Below, in pieces: positions 56,360-64,000 of a DNA stretch of 64,000 bases. The stretch's first letter is position 1. Each line of letters starts with the position of its first letter. The notes beneath the pieces were generated by a model, which was not told where the DNA came from, did not search any database, and saw only the letters and a program-made list of their open reading frames with translations. The translations under genes were made by a program, and so were the position numbers. Origin of the DNA: Opitutus sp. (lineage in GTDB: Bacteria; Verrucomicrobiota; Verrucomicrobiia; Opitutales; Opitutaceae); contig JANPZY010000001.1 of the NCBI GenBank assembly GCA_024707325.1, positions 1,488,001 to 1,552,000 on the forward strand. The letters run 5' to 3'.

Positions 56360-57715
56360 ATGGCCGCGCCCGACCAAACCGATCTCTTTGCCGAGGAACC
56401 GCTGCCCGCCGCGCAGTCCACCTCAGCGTCGAAGTCCGCGCATCAGCCGCTCGCCGCGCGCATGCGTCCGCGGCGCTTGAGCGAAGTCGTCGGTCAGGAA
56501 CACATCCTCAAACCCGGCAGCCTCCTGCCGCGGCTCGTTGCGCAAAATCGGTTCGGCTCGCTCATCTTCTACGGACCGCCCGGCTGCGGAAAAACCAGCA
56601 TCGCGGAGGCGATCGCGCGCGAGACGCAGAGCCGTTTCGTGCGGATCAACGCCGTGATGTCCAACGTCGCCGAGCTCCGCGAAATCCTCGCCACGGCGCG
56701 GCGGCGTCCGGAAGCGGCGACGATTCTCTTCATCGACGAGCTGCACCGCTTCAACAAATCGCAACAGGACCTGCTGCTCCCTGATGTGGAGGAGGGCAGC
56801 GTGCGACTCATCGGCGCGACGACGCACAATCCGGGTTTCTACGTAAACCCGCCGCTGCTTTCGCGCAGTCATCTCTTCCGCCTCGAACCGCTTTCGACGG
56901 CAGCGGTCGCGGGCGTGCTGCGTCAGGCTTTGGTGGATACGGAGCGCGGACTCGGTGCGCGCGACGTCACCGCTACGGACGAAATTCTCTCCGATCTCGC
57001 CGTGCTCTGCGATGGCGACCTGCGTCGCGCGCTCAATGCGCTCGAAGTGCTCGTGCTCGGCTTGCCCGAAAACGGCGAACTCACCGCGCAGGATCTCGAA
57101 GTCTTCGCGCGCGAGCGGCGCATCCGCTACGACGCCGACGAAGACGAGCACTACGACACGATCTCAGCCTTCATCAAAAGCTGCCGCGGCAGCGATCCCG
57201 ATGCGGCGATGTATTGGCTCGCGAAGATGCTCGCCGGTGGCGAGGACCCGCGGTTCATCGCGCGGCGTCTCGTGATTCTCGCGAGCGAGGACGTGGGCCT
57301 GGCCGATCCGCAGGCGCTGCCGCTTACTGTCGCGGCGCATCACGCGGTCGATTTCATCGGTTTGCCCGAGGCGGAACTCACGCTCGCGCACGCCACGCTC
57401 TACATCGCGACCGCACCGAAGAGTAACACCGCCACGCTCGCGCTTGGCGCCGCCCATGCCGCGCTGAAATCCGCGCCCGTGCAACCGGTGCCGATCGCGC
57501 TGCGTGACAAAGGCGGACAGGCGAGCAAGCGCGCAGGCCATGGCAAGGGCTACCGCTACTCGCACGATTATCCCGAGAACATTTCCGGGCAGGACTATCT
57601 CGAGAAACCGCTCACGCTCTACACGCCGAAGCCGGTCGGGTGGGAGGCAAAGATCGCCGATCGCCTGGCGCGTTGGGCCGAGTTGAAGGCTGAGATGAAA
57701 CAACGCGCGCGCTGA
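56360..57715 (+). CDS. rarA: RarA/MgsA-type AAA+ replication-recombination ATPase
   Basis: From ATG 56360 (MAAPDQTDLFAEEP) the product is 451 aa; longer starts overlap comEC. It shows RMRPRRLSEVVGQEHIL, Walker A YGPPGCGKTS, Walker B ILFIDELHRFNKSQQD, and sensor-type segment LIGATTHNPGFYVNPPLLSR. The C-terminal MgsA part includes LVILASEDVGLADPQAL and GYRYSHDYPENISGQDYL. RarA acts at stalled replication forks. The stop TGA (57713-57715) is the first three bases of repeat array 6. Confidence 0.95.
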   Translation: MAAPDQTDLFAEEPLPAAQSTSASKSAHQPLAARMRPRRLSEVVGQEHILKPGSLLPRLVAQNRFGSLIFYGPPGCGKTSIAEAIARETQSRFVRINAVMSNVAELREILATARRRPEAATILFIDELHRFNKSQQDLLLPDVEEGSVRLIGATTHNPGFYVNPPLLSRSHLFRLEPLSTAAVAGVLRQALVDTERGLGARDVTATDEILSDLAVLCDGDLRRALNALEVLVLGLPENGELTAQDLEVFARERRIRYDADEDEHYDTISAFIKSCRGSDPDAAMYWLAKMLAGGEDPRFIARRLVILASEDVGLADPQALPLTVAAHHAVDFIGLPEAELTLAHATLYIATAPKSNTATLALGAAHAALKSAPVQPVPIALRDKGGQASKRAGHGKGYRYSHDYPENISGQDYLEKPLTLYTPKPVGWEAKIADRLARWAELKAEMKQRAR

Positions 57716-57888
57716 GTCACGCCGCACTCAGGCGCGACTCGAGCCGGACCTTGGCTCGACGAGGGACGCACCTTGTCGCGACCGTGTGCGCAACGTGGCA
57801 CGACCCGGTCCGCACTGTGTCCCGACCCGGTCCGCACGCGGGCTCGACCCGGTGCGCACCTTGGCGCGACTCACGCCGCGCTCAGAAG
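57713..57888 (+). repeat. 22-bp tandem repeat array 6, overlapping both flanking stop codons
   Basis: Exactly eight 22-bp units start at 57713, 57735, 57757, 57779, 57801, 57823, 57845 and 57867, for example CGACCCGGTCC + GCACGCGGGCT. The first contains the rarA stop; the last contains the stop of the convergent gene (TCA at 57882-57884). Confidence 0.9.
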
Positions 57889-59085
57889 TGGATGCGCAGT
57901 TCGGTGCGAACTTGATCCGAGCGGTAGCTGGCGCCGCGGTCGGCTTCATAGCCGATCTGCACGAGCGAGCCATCGGTCCACGGCCATTGATACGCGAGGC
58001 CGACCGTGGTGTAGTCGGGCACGGCGGCGGCCTTGAAGAGGCGCGTCTGCGTGACCTGACCCACGAAACGATGCGCGGCGAAGGGCAGATCGAGTTCGGC
58101 AACGAGGCCGACCTTGCCGATGTGTTGATCCACCACTTTGTCGAATTCGTAGCCTTCGAAATCGAGCGGGATGCCGTGGAAAGTAGAGCCCATGAGAGCG
58201 CCGCCGAGGCGAAGGTCGTCCGTGATTTCGCGCATCACGTTGACCGCGCCGCCCCAAGTGTAGACCGCGCCGCCGGCAGCGAGGTTTTCCGAGCCGCGAA
58301 GGGCCGCGCCGGTGAAGAATGTCGCGCGAGAGTGCCAGCGGTTTTCCTCTTCATAGGGGATCAGGTCGCGCGAAATCGCGCCGGCCACACCGGCTCGAAA
58401 ATCTCGGCGTCGCCGGTTTCAGCGTAGTTCATCGGCGCGAGCAGCGTGAGGTAGGTGCGTTCGGAGGCGCGGTAGCCGATCTCCGGATCGAGCGCGAGCA
58501 CGCGACCGCTCAGCCGTCCGGAGTGCCACCAGCTCTCGCGGGGTTGGAGACTCACGTGGGTGCGTTGCTCCCGGTCGAGGTGGGAGGGCGAACGCGGCAG
58601 GCCGAAGCTGTTGAAAAACGTGCCCGCGAGGAGCGCGGTGGTGGCGTTGGGATTTCCGTCGGTCACGCCGGCGGAGGAGCGTTTGTTCACGACGCGGCGA
58701 AAACGCGCGAACTCGCGGCCGCCTTCGTTCTTGATCCACTTGGACACTGCGTTTTGCAGCTGCGCGGGAGTGTTGCCGGTGAAGGTGTGGACATAGCCGG
58801 TCGAAGGAATGCGGAGCGTCGCGGTGTTCCCCTCGAATGTGACGCTGACGCCCAACGCGCGAGGCAGGCCGAGGTAATCAATGTCGGCGGTGATCGGGCG
58901 GTCTTTGAACGCGGCGAACTCGTTCTGTTTACCGACGAGCGCGGAGATGAGATCCATGACGTCGCTGCCGCCCACGTGGATCGAAAGCGGAGGATCGGAG
59001 TGGGTCGTCACATCGACCACAATCGGTTGCGCGCGCAGGCACGCGGAGAGCGCGAGTAAGGAGAAAAAAGGCGGAAGCGATCCAT
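57882..59085 (-). CDS. exported hypothetical protein, frame broken at two places
   Basis: Three frame segments join into one 401-aa protein. The start ATG at 59085 (MDRFRL) joins a signal peptide (FFSLLALSACLRA) if the T-run opposite 59064-59069 has seven Ts. The middle (VGGSDVMDLISALVGKQNEF; IPSTGYVHTFTGN) joins the end (AGAISRDLIPYEEENRW; LVQIGYEADRGASYRSDQ) by one extra base near 58385-58394. The mature part contains beta-strand-rich alternating stretches, so an outer-membrane or periplasmic location is likely. I recognise no family. Both breaks fit the single-base pattern seen elsewhere, and the combined length is a whole number of codons. Confidence 0.6.
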
Positions 59086-59223
59086 GGACATGAAGCGGTG
59101 CAGCAAATGGTTCGCCAATGGCGAGGCGAGTGGAAAGGCCAGGCGGAACGGATTAACACAGCGTTTACTGGACTGCGGGCAAACGCACTTGCGGGTTTTT
59201 TGCCGAAAAGACACGTTCGCCGC

Positions 59224-59643
59224 ATGATACGCGTCTGCCGGGCGGTGTTGATGATCGGATTGCTCGTGCTGGGCACTGCGCTTCGCGTCGAAGCCGCGGC
59301 CGGCCCGTCGGACGAACCCGAGCGCAAGATCGAAGGCTTCGTGATCGAGCGTCCTGGCGGCGGTTTTCTCGGTGTGCAGATCGTGGACGCCCGTTTCGTG
59401 GTGGCGTTCTACGATGCGGATCAGGAACGGGTCGCGCCGGACGTCGCGCGGGCCGTGCTCCGCTGGCCGGTGCGTTACCAGCCGGCGGATGAGCGTCTGG
59501 TGCTGAACCGGTCGGCCGACGGCACGGTGCTGACTTCGGCGCGCGTGATTCGGCCGCCGCATTCGTTTCGGTTGAGCCTCGCGCTGTTCGTCGAAGGGTC
59601 GGCCGAAGCGTTGGAAAGTTATACGGTCAATTTCTCGCCCTGA
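59224..59643 (+). CDS. small exported hypothetical protein
   Basis: I choose the ATG at 59224 (MIRVCRAVLMIGLLVLG, 139 aa), which gives a clean signal peptide; the ORF-track start at 59098 is in the gap to the divergent gene. The mature part reads GFVIERPGGGFLGVQIVDARF and RWPVRYQPADERLVLNRSADG, probably a beta-sandwich. No family recognised. It is 62 bp upstream of ribAB on the same strand. Confidence 0.5.
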   Translation: MIRVCRAVLMIGLLVLGTALRVEAAAGPSDEPERKIEGFVIERPGGGFLGVQIVDARFVVAFYDADQERVAPDVARAVLRWPVRYQPADERLVLNRSADGTVLTSARVIRPPHSFRLSLALFVEGSAEALESYTVNFSP

Positions 59644-59705
59644 AGTTGCACGCGCGTGGCCGCTGGCCGGTTGACAGGTCGCTGCCGGGACGAGAGTTTT
59701 GCGGA

Positions 59706-60809
59706 ATGTCTGGTTCCTTGCATGGGCAGTTCGACTCGGTGGAGTCAGCGATCGCGGATATCGCCGCGGGACGACTGATCATCGTGACGGATGACGAAGA
59801 TCGCGAAAACGAAGGCGATCTGATCATGGCCGCGTGCAAGGCCACGCCGGAGACGGTCAACATGATGATCCGCTACTGCAGCGGCATCGTGTGCGTGCCG
59901 ACGGTGGACCCGCAGTTACGCCGTCTGGGCCTCGGCCCGATGGTGCAACAGAATCGCGAAGTGCAGCGCACCGATTTCACGGTGACCGTCGACGCCGCGG
60001 AAGGCATCACGACGGGCATCAGCGCCTACGATCGCACGCAGACGATTCGCATCCTCGCCGACCCGCAGGCGCGGCCGGAGCAACTCGTGCAACCGGGCCA
60101 TGTTTTCCCGCTGCGCTCGCGTCCGGGTGGCGTGCTCGAGCGCGCCGGCCACACGGAAGCGGCGGTCGATCTCGCGACGCTCGCCGGCCTGCCGCCCGCG
60201 GGTGTTTTGTGCGAACTGGTCAATGACGACGGCACCGTGCAGCGTTTGCCCGAGCTCGTGGAGTTCAAGCATCGCTTCGGGCTCAAGATGATCTCGATCG
60301 CGCAGCTCATCGAGTATCGGGCGAAGCGCGACCAGCTCGTGGAGCTCGTGTGCACGCAGCCGTTCCCGTCGGAGTTCGGCGATTTCGTGCTGCATGTTTT
60401 CCGCAGCAAACTCGACAACCGCCACCACCTCGCGCTCGCGATGGGCGCGCTCGGCCCGGAGCCGACGCTGGTGCGCGTGCAAAGCGAGAATCTGCTCGGC
60501 GACGTGTTTCGCCTGCGCGGCTTGGAAACGCACGCGACGCTCGCCGGCTCGCTCGAAGCCATCGCCCGCGAAGGCCGCGGCGTGGTCCTCTACATGGAGC
60601 ACGCCAACGGCGGGGCCGAGCTTATCCAGCGCCTCATGGCGAAACCCGGCGAAGCACCGCCGCCGATGAGTTTCCGCGACTACGGCATCGGCGCGCAGAT
60701 CCTCGCCAAACTGGGCCTCAGCAAGATCCGGCTGCTCTCGAAGAGTAACCGACGCGTCGTCGGCCTCGATGGGCACGGCCTCGAGATCGTGGAGCAGGTG
60801 CCGCTCTGA
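59706..60809 (+). CDS. ribB: 3,4-dihydroxy-2-butanone 4-phosphate synthase fused to a degenerate GTP cyclohydrolase II-like domain
   Basis: ATG 59706 (MSGSLHGQFD) gives 367 aa. The N-terminal RibB domain is complete: IIVTDDEDRENEGDLIMAA, YCSGIVCVP, FTVTVDAAEGITTGISAYDR in parts, and RPGGVLERAGHTEAAVDL. The C-terminal half has the RibA fold (LVRVQSENLLGDVFRLRG; EAIAREGRGVVLYM; LGLSKIRLLS), but the zinc cysteines of ECLTGD...LRCDC are replaced by ENLLGD...LRGLET, so GTP cyclohydrolase activity is unlikely. It makes the four-carbon precursor used by RibH, encoded 77 bp downstream. Confidence 0.9.
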   Translation: MSGSLHGQFDSVESAIADIAAGRLIIVTDDEDRENEGDLIMAACKATPETVNMMIRYCSGIVCVPTVDPQLRRLGLGPMVQQNREVQRTDFTVTVDAAEGITTGISAYDRTQTIRILADPQARPEQLVQPGHVFPLRSRPGGVLERAGHTEAAVDLATLAGLPPAGVLCELVNDDGTVQRLPELVEFKHRFGLKMISIAQLIEYRAKRDQLVELVCTQPFPSEFGDFVLHVFRSKLDNRHHLALAMGALGPEPTLVRVQSENLLGDVFRLRGLETHATLAGSLEAIAREGRGVVLYMEHANGGAELIQRLMAKPGEAPPPMSFRDYGIGAQILAKLGLSKIRLLSKSNRRVVGLDGHGLEIVEQVPL

Positions 60810-60886
60810 GCGCGCGATTTCCCATTTGCGCCAGCTCGCGACGTTTCCCCAAATCGAACCTTTTTCCTCCCGTTTCCGTTCACGCC

Positions 60887-61361
60887 ATGAGTCTTGAAGC
60901 TCCTACTTCCGCTGTTGTTTCCGGTGCCGCTTTCTCGGTTGGCATCGTGGCCGCGCGTTTCAACCAGGAGCTCGTCGACGCGCTCCTCGAGCGCGTGCTC
61001 GCCGGCTTGCGCGCCGCGGGTGTGAAGGGAACGCAAGATCGAGGTCGTGCGCGTGCCCGGTTCGCACGAGGTGCCGTGGGCGGCACACGCGCTCGCGAAG
61101 CGTCGCGGTCGCGATGTCGTGATCGGTCTCGGTGTCTTGATCGCGGGCGACACGAATCACCACGAGATGGTCGGCGACAGCGTCTCGCATGCGCTGCAAC
61201 ACGTCGCGATCACGACCGGCGTGCCGGTGATCAACGGCGTGATCGTTGCCAACACGCGTGCGCAGGCGGTCGCTCGGACCGCCGGCAAGATCGACCGCGG
61301 AGCGGAGTTCGCCGCCGCCGCGCTTGAGATGGCCGCCTTGAAGCGAAAGGTTTCCCGATGA
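60887..61361 (+). CDS. ribH: 6,7-dimethyl-8-ribityllumazine synthase, frame broken by one base
   Basis: The 157-aa product (bridged) is a lumazine synthase: FSVGIVAARFNQELVDALLE, VVRVPGSHEVPWAAHALAKR in part, GLGVLIAGDTNHHEMVGDSV and GVPVINGVIVANTRAQA. The frames join if GGG at 61027-61029 is GG, giving GVKERKIEVVRVPGSHE. It condenses the RibB product with the pyrimidine precursor in riboflavin synthesis. The TGA overlaps the nusB start (ATGA), so ribH and nusB are translationally coupled. Confidence 0.92.
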
Positions 61362-61801
61362 GCAAAGCGCAGTTCGCCCAACGTCGCGACGGCCGTGTGG
61401 CCGCGCTCCAATATCTTTTCGCGTGGAGTCTGAATTCTCCGCGCAATCTCACCGACGATCTCCGGGTCTTCTTCGAGAACCTCGAGCATCCGCGTGATTA
61501 CTACTCGTTCGGCGAGGAGCTGATCCACGGTGTCATCGAGCACTGCGAAGAGATCGACGGCCACATCCGCACGCTCGCGCAGAACTGGGAGTTCGACCGT
61601 ATCGCGAAGATCGACCTGGCGATCCTGCGTCTGGCGATCTTCGAAATGAAGCATCGCAAGGACATCCCGCCGGTCGTCTCGATCAACGAAGCGATCGACC
61701 TCTCGAAACAGTTCTCCAACGCGGACGCCAAACGCTTCATCAACGGCATCCTCGACCGCCTGAAAGACCAGCTCGGCCGCGACGCCCGCAAGGCGGAGTG
61801 A
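61358..61801 (+). CDS. nusB: transcription antitermination factor NusB
   Basis: The 147-residue all-helical protein matches NusB: RRDGRVAALQYLFAWSLN, LIHGVIEHCEEIDGHI, WEFDRIAKIDLAILRLAIFE and VVSINEAIDLSKQFSNADAKR in part, ending FINGILDRL. NusB pairs with NusE (S10) in rRNA antitermination. The ribH-nusB order is common in bacteria. An inverted-repeat-bounded element separates it from ftsY. Confidence 0.96.
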   Translation: MSKAQFAQRRDGRVAALQYLFAWSLNSPRNLTDDLRVFFENLEHPRDYYSFGEELIHGVIEHCEEIDGHIRTLAQNWEFDRIAKIDLAILRLAIFEMKHRKDIPPVVSINEAIDLSKQFSNADAKRFINGILDRLKDQLGRDARKAE

Positions 61802-61815
61802 GGCAGAGGCTGCTT

Positions 61816-62241
61816 ATCTGGAACTCAGGAAATCAGGATGTCCGAACTTGGTAACAAGGAGTTGAGCGCACGCGTGATCGAAGCTGCGATCAAAGTGCAT
61901 CGAGTTCTTGGTCCTGGGTTCATCGAGTCCGTTTACGAAAACGCGTTGAGTCACGAACTCCGGCAGCGCGGGATCGCTTTCGAGCGCCAGAAGGCGGTGA
62001 AGTTATTTTACGACGGAGTGGAGGTCGGTGAGCACCGGCTCGATCTTCTGGTCGAGGGACAGCTGCTCGTGGAACTGAAGGCTGTGAAAGCCATGGAAGA
62101 TATTTTTTTCGCGGTGGGCCGCTCGTATATGAAGGCGATCGACGTTCAGGACGGTTTGCTCCTCAACTTTGCGAGCATGCCGCTCACGGTGCGAAGAATC
62201 GGACGGGAGTGGAACCACACCTGATTTCCTGAGTTCCAGAT
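61816..62241 (+). mobile_element. GxxExxY gene cassette bounded by perfect 22-bp inverted repeats
   Basis: The left repeat (61816-61837) and right repeat (62220-62241) are perfect 22-bp reverse complements; the left begins ATCTGGAACTCAGGAAATCA. The ATG follows the left repeat directly, and the TGA (62222-62224) lies inside the right repeat, so the 426-bp unit is one gene and its ends. The left repeat also supplies an AGGA ribosome-binding site. It sits between nusB and ftsY in a single operon. No flanking target duplication is evident. A minimal mobile cassette is the best reading, though movement is not shown. Confidence 0.75.
61838..62224 (+). CDS. GxxExxY protein, predicted PD-(D/E)XK nuclease
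   Basis: The 128-residue protein shows the naming motif G27FIESVY33 after IKVHRVLGP. The PD-(D/E)XK core is visible as Asp69 in HRLDLLVEG and E79-L-K81 in LLVELKAVK, with the earlier Glu of the GxxExxY motif. This family is placed in the PDDEXK_3 nuclease clan. Nuclease activity and target are unknown. Its start and stop coincide with perfect inverted repeats, so it may act on those ends, by analogy with other small mobile nucleases; this is inference. Codon use looks like the neighbours. Confidence 0.88.
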   Translation: MSELGNKELSARVIEAAIKVHRVLGPGFIESVYENALSHELRQRGIAFERQKAVKLFYDGVEVGEHRLDLLVEGQLLVELKAVKAMEDIFFAVGRSYMKAIDVQDGLLLNFASMPLTVRRIGREWNHT

Positions 62242-62248
62242 TACACTC

Positions 62249-63202
62249 ATGTTCGGTCTCTTTAAAAAATTCAAAGAAGGCTTCTCGAAGACGGTCTCGG
62301 CCATCGCGTCGAAAACCCGCGGGCTTTTCGGCGGGCGAAAGATCGATGCGGCGTCGCTCGACGAACTCGAGGAAGCGCTGTTCACCGCCGATTTCGGCGT
62401 GGAGACGACCGGGGAGATTCTGGGCGAGATCAAGAAAGCCTACGCCAAGGACAAAGACCTGCAGGGCCGCCAGGCCGCCGAGATCGGCAGCGCCGTGTTG
62501 AAGCGCGTTCTCTCCGGCTCCGAGGGCAACATCGACCTCGCCGCGGGCACGCCGTCCGACGCCGCTTCTGCGACGGGAAAAATTCCCACCGTGATCGTGA
62601 TGATCGGGGTGAACGGTTCCGGCAAAACCACGACGACCGCGAAGCTTGCGTGGAAGCTGAAGCAGGAAGGCAAGTCCGTGGTCGTGGCCGCGTGCGACAC
62701 GTTTCGCGCTGCGGCGGTCGAGCAGCTCAAGTCCTGGGCGCAGCGGCTCGATCTCGAAATCATCGCGAGTCACACCGGCGCGGATGCCGCGGCGGTGGCG
62801 TTCGACGCGTTGCAGGCGGCGAAGAGCCGCAACCGCGATTTCCTCATCGTCGATACCGCCGGCCGTCTGCACACGAAGAGCAACCTCATGGAGGAACTCG
62901 CGAAGATTAAGCGCGTGATGCAGAAGCTCGAACCCTCCGCGCCGCATCACTCGTGGCTCGTCGTCGACGGTTCGCTCGGCAGCAACTCGATCGAGCAGGC
63001 GAAGATTTTCCACAAGAGTTTCGGTCTCACCGGACTCATCGTGACGAAGCTCGACGGCACCAGCCGCGGCGGCGCGATCGTCGGCATCTGGCGCGAGCTC
63101 AAGCTGCCGATCTATTTCGTGGGCCTCGGCGAGCAGCCGGAAGACCTGCAGCCGTTCAGCGCCGAAAACTACGCCAAGGCCGTTTTCGGTCTCGAAGACT
63201 GA
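62249..63202 (+). CDS. ftsY: signal recognition particle receptor FtsY
   Basis: The 317-residue SRP-type GTPase has the N domain (about 1-100: LDELEEALFTADFGVETT) and G domain with G1 GVNGSGKTTTTAKLA, the DTFRAAAVEQL insertion motif, G3 DTAGRLHTKSNLMEEL, and G4 TKLDGTSRGG. The acidic A domain of Escherichia coli FtsY is absent. FtsY docks SRP-ribosome complexes at the membrane. The start is only 7 bp after the inverted-repeat cassette, and its upstream sequence ATTACACTC lacks a Shine-Dalgarno. Confidence 0.97.
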   Translation: MFGLFKKFKEGFSKTVSAIASKTRGLFGGRKIDAASLDELEEALFTADFGVETTGEILGEIKKAYAKDKDLQGRQAAEIGSAVLKRVLSGSEGNIDLAAGTPSDAASATGKIPTVIVMIGVNGSGKTTTTAKLAWKLKQEGKSVVVAACDTFRAAAVEQLKSWAQRLDLEIIASHTGADAAAVAFDALQAAKSRNRDFLIVDTAGRLHTKSNLMEELAKIKRVMQKLEPSAPHHSWLVVDGSLGSNSIEQAKIFHKSFGLTGLIVTKLDGTSRGGAIVGIWRELKLPIYFVGLGEQPEDLQPFSAENYAKAVFGLED

Positions 63203-63242
63203 TCAAGTCGCCGGCGCTCGAATCCCGGAGTGGAGCGGCGGT

Positions 63243-64000
63243 TTAGAAGGCCGCCTGCAATCCGACCACGAAGTTCCTGCCGGGCAGCGGCGCGATTTCC
63301 TTGAGAAAGGACGTGTGCACGCGTGCCTCCTCGTCCCCGAGGTTGGTGGCGCGCACGTAGAGTTCACAGGTGGCACGACCGACCGCCCAACGATAGGCGG
63401 CAAACGCGCCCGCCAACGTGTAGCCTGACGTCGGTCGCTCAAGCGGCGCCACGCGTGTCTGTTTCTGCACGCGCTGCACGTCGGCTCCGAGCGTCCAAGG
63501 TCCACGCGCCCACGTGAGTCCCGCCTTCACGCGCGCCGGCGTGATGCGCGGCAGTGGCGTGGCGAGCGTGGTGTTTTGTGCGCGCACAAAATCGCCGCCG
63601 AGTGTCAGGTCGAGCTGGTCACGTGTGTCGTGCAGCAAATGCACCACGGCCTCGAGCTCGGCACCATAGAAGCGCGCGTCGTGCTGCGCGAAACGATACA
63701 CCGCGAGACCGCCGTGCTCGGCTTCGGGATCGTCGGGTGAAACAAACTCGAACTCGCCTTCGTGCTCCACCGCGACGAGCCCGGTCGGCTGTTCGTAGAT
63801 GTAGCCGTTGAAGCGATTCGCGAAGAGCGTCAGCGCGCCGGTCACGAAGCCCGTGCGTTTGCGCAAGGTCAGATCCACCGCGAGCGAGCGTTCGGCGCCG
63901 AGTCCGCGATCGCCGAGCTCGTAGGCGCCGGTGCCGACATGCGGTCCGTCCGCGAAAAGCTCCTGCGCGTTGGCCGCGCGTTCGTTGTGGGAGAGCGACG
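63243..64000 (-). CDS. C-terminal part of a TonB-dependent outer-membrane receptor (ZnuD-like)
   Basis: The gene runs off the window on the minus strand; its last 252 residues are present. NERAANAQELFADGPHVGTG near the window edge matches TonB-dependent barrels of the ZnuD/zinc-receptor type. Barrel strands (GALTLFANRFNGYIYEQPTG; ATCELYVRATNLGDEEARVH) end in RNFVVGLQAAF with a terminal aromatic as expected for outer-membrane insertion. The plug and signal peptide lie beyond 64000. The ligand may be a metal, but this rests on similarity of one motif. It converges on ftsY with a 40-bp gap. Confidence 0.85.
   Translation of the reverse strand, partial: SLSHNERAANAQELFADGPHVGTGAYELGDRGLGAERSLAVDLTLRKRTGFVTGALTLFANRFNGYIYEQPTGLVAVEHEGEFEFVSPDDPEAEHGGLAVYRFAQHDARFYGAELEAVVHLLHDTRDQLDLTLGGDFVRAQNTTLATPLPRITPARVKAGLTWARGPWTLGADVQRVQKQTRVAPLERPTSGYTLAGAFAAYRWAVGRATCELYVRATNLGDEEARVHTSFLKEIAPLPGRNFVVGLQAAF

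Noticed and set aside
59644-59705. FMN riboswitch before the ribB gene
   Set aside because: The gap is only 62 bp and shows none of the conserved FMN-riboswitch stems.

Overview
The window looks like chromosomal DNA of a high-GC verrucomicrobial bacterium, most likely of the Opitutaceae/Opitutus type. This is inferred from the gene families: a TonB receptor with an N-terminal SPFEV motif, CRTAC1-like FG-GAP/ASPIC proteins, a GxxExxY protein, a nuo operon split into separate nuoC and nuoD, and stuttering intergenic inverted repeats. No rRNA or other direct taxonomic marker is present, so the placement is an inference.

Layout. 0-9.5 kb: the end of an ASPIC/UnbV protein, a secreted FKBP-like protein, an S9 peptidase, a MASE1 hybrid histidine kinase, a RecD2-type helicase, a small HTH gene bracketed by perfect palindromes, and a HAD phosphatase. 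9.5-13.6 kb: a four-gene Mla/MCE-type lipid ABC transporter (STAS-permease, ATPase, MCE protein, auxiliary lipoprotein). 13.8-17.6 kb: sufU-sufS, a QueD/PTPS-family gene and hemN. 17.8 kb: tRNA-Ser(GGA). 18.4-36.7 kb: a surface/envelope region with a 1262-aa TonB receptor, a TMTC-like TPR membrane protein, a large polytopic membrane protein, two translationally coupled giant FG-GAP/ASPIC proteins, a TPR protein and an FG-GAP lipoprotein. 37-51 kb: nuoB-nuoN (complex I, no nuoA here). 51.5-57.7 kb: a ThyX-like protein, a secreted protein, an EEP hydrolase, a coiled-coil protein, comEC and rarA. 57.9-64 kb: a broken exported protein, a small exported protein, ribAB, ribH, nusB, a GxxExxY nuclease element, ftsY and the end of a second TonB receptor.

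Three kinds of repeat structure stand out. (1) Six arrays of a 22-bp unit (two 11-bp half-units) fill gaps at gene 3' ends, four of them between convergent genes and reaching into stop codons. (2) Five long imperfect inverted repeats with stuttering arms sit between co-directional genes of the nuo and suf operons. A sixth insertion, between nusB and ftsY, has perfect 22-bp inverted repeats that precisely bracket a PD-(D/E)XK (GxxExxY) gene. (3) Three perfect palindromes of about 21 bp surround a small HTH gene.

At least eight single-base length changes, mostly in short homopolymers, break otherwise intact and partly housekeeping genes (mlaF, TonB receptor, nuoL, nuoM, nuoN, ribH, and the 57.9-59.1 kb gene twice). 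I read these mainly as assembly errors and have annotated the affected genes across the breaks.
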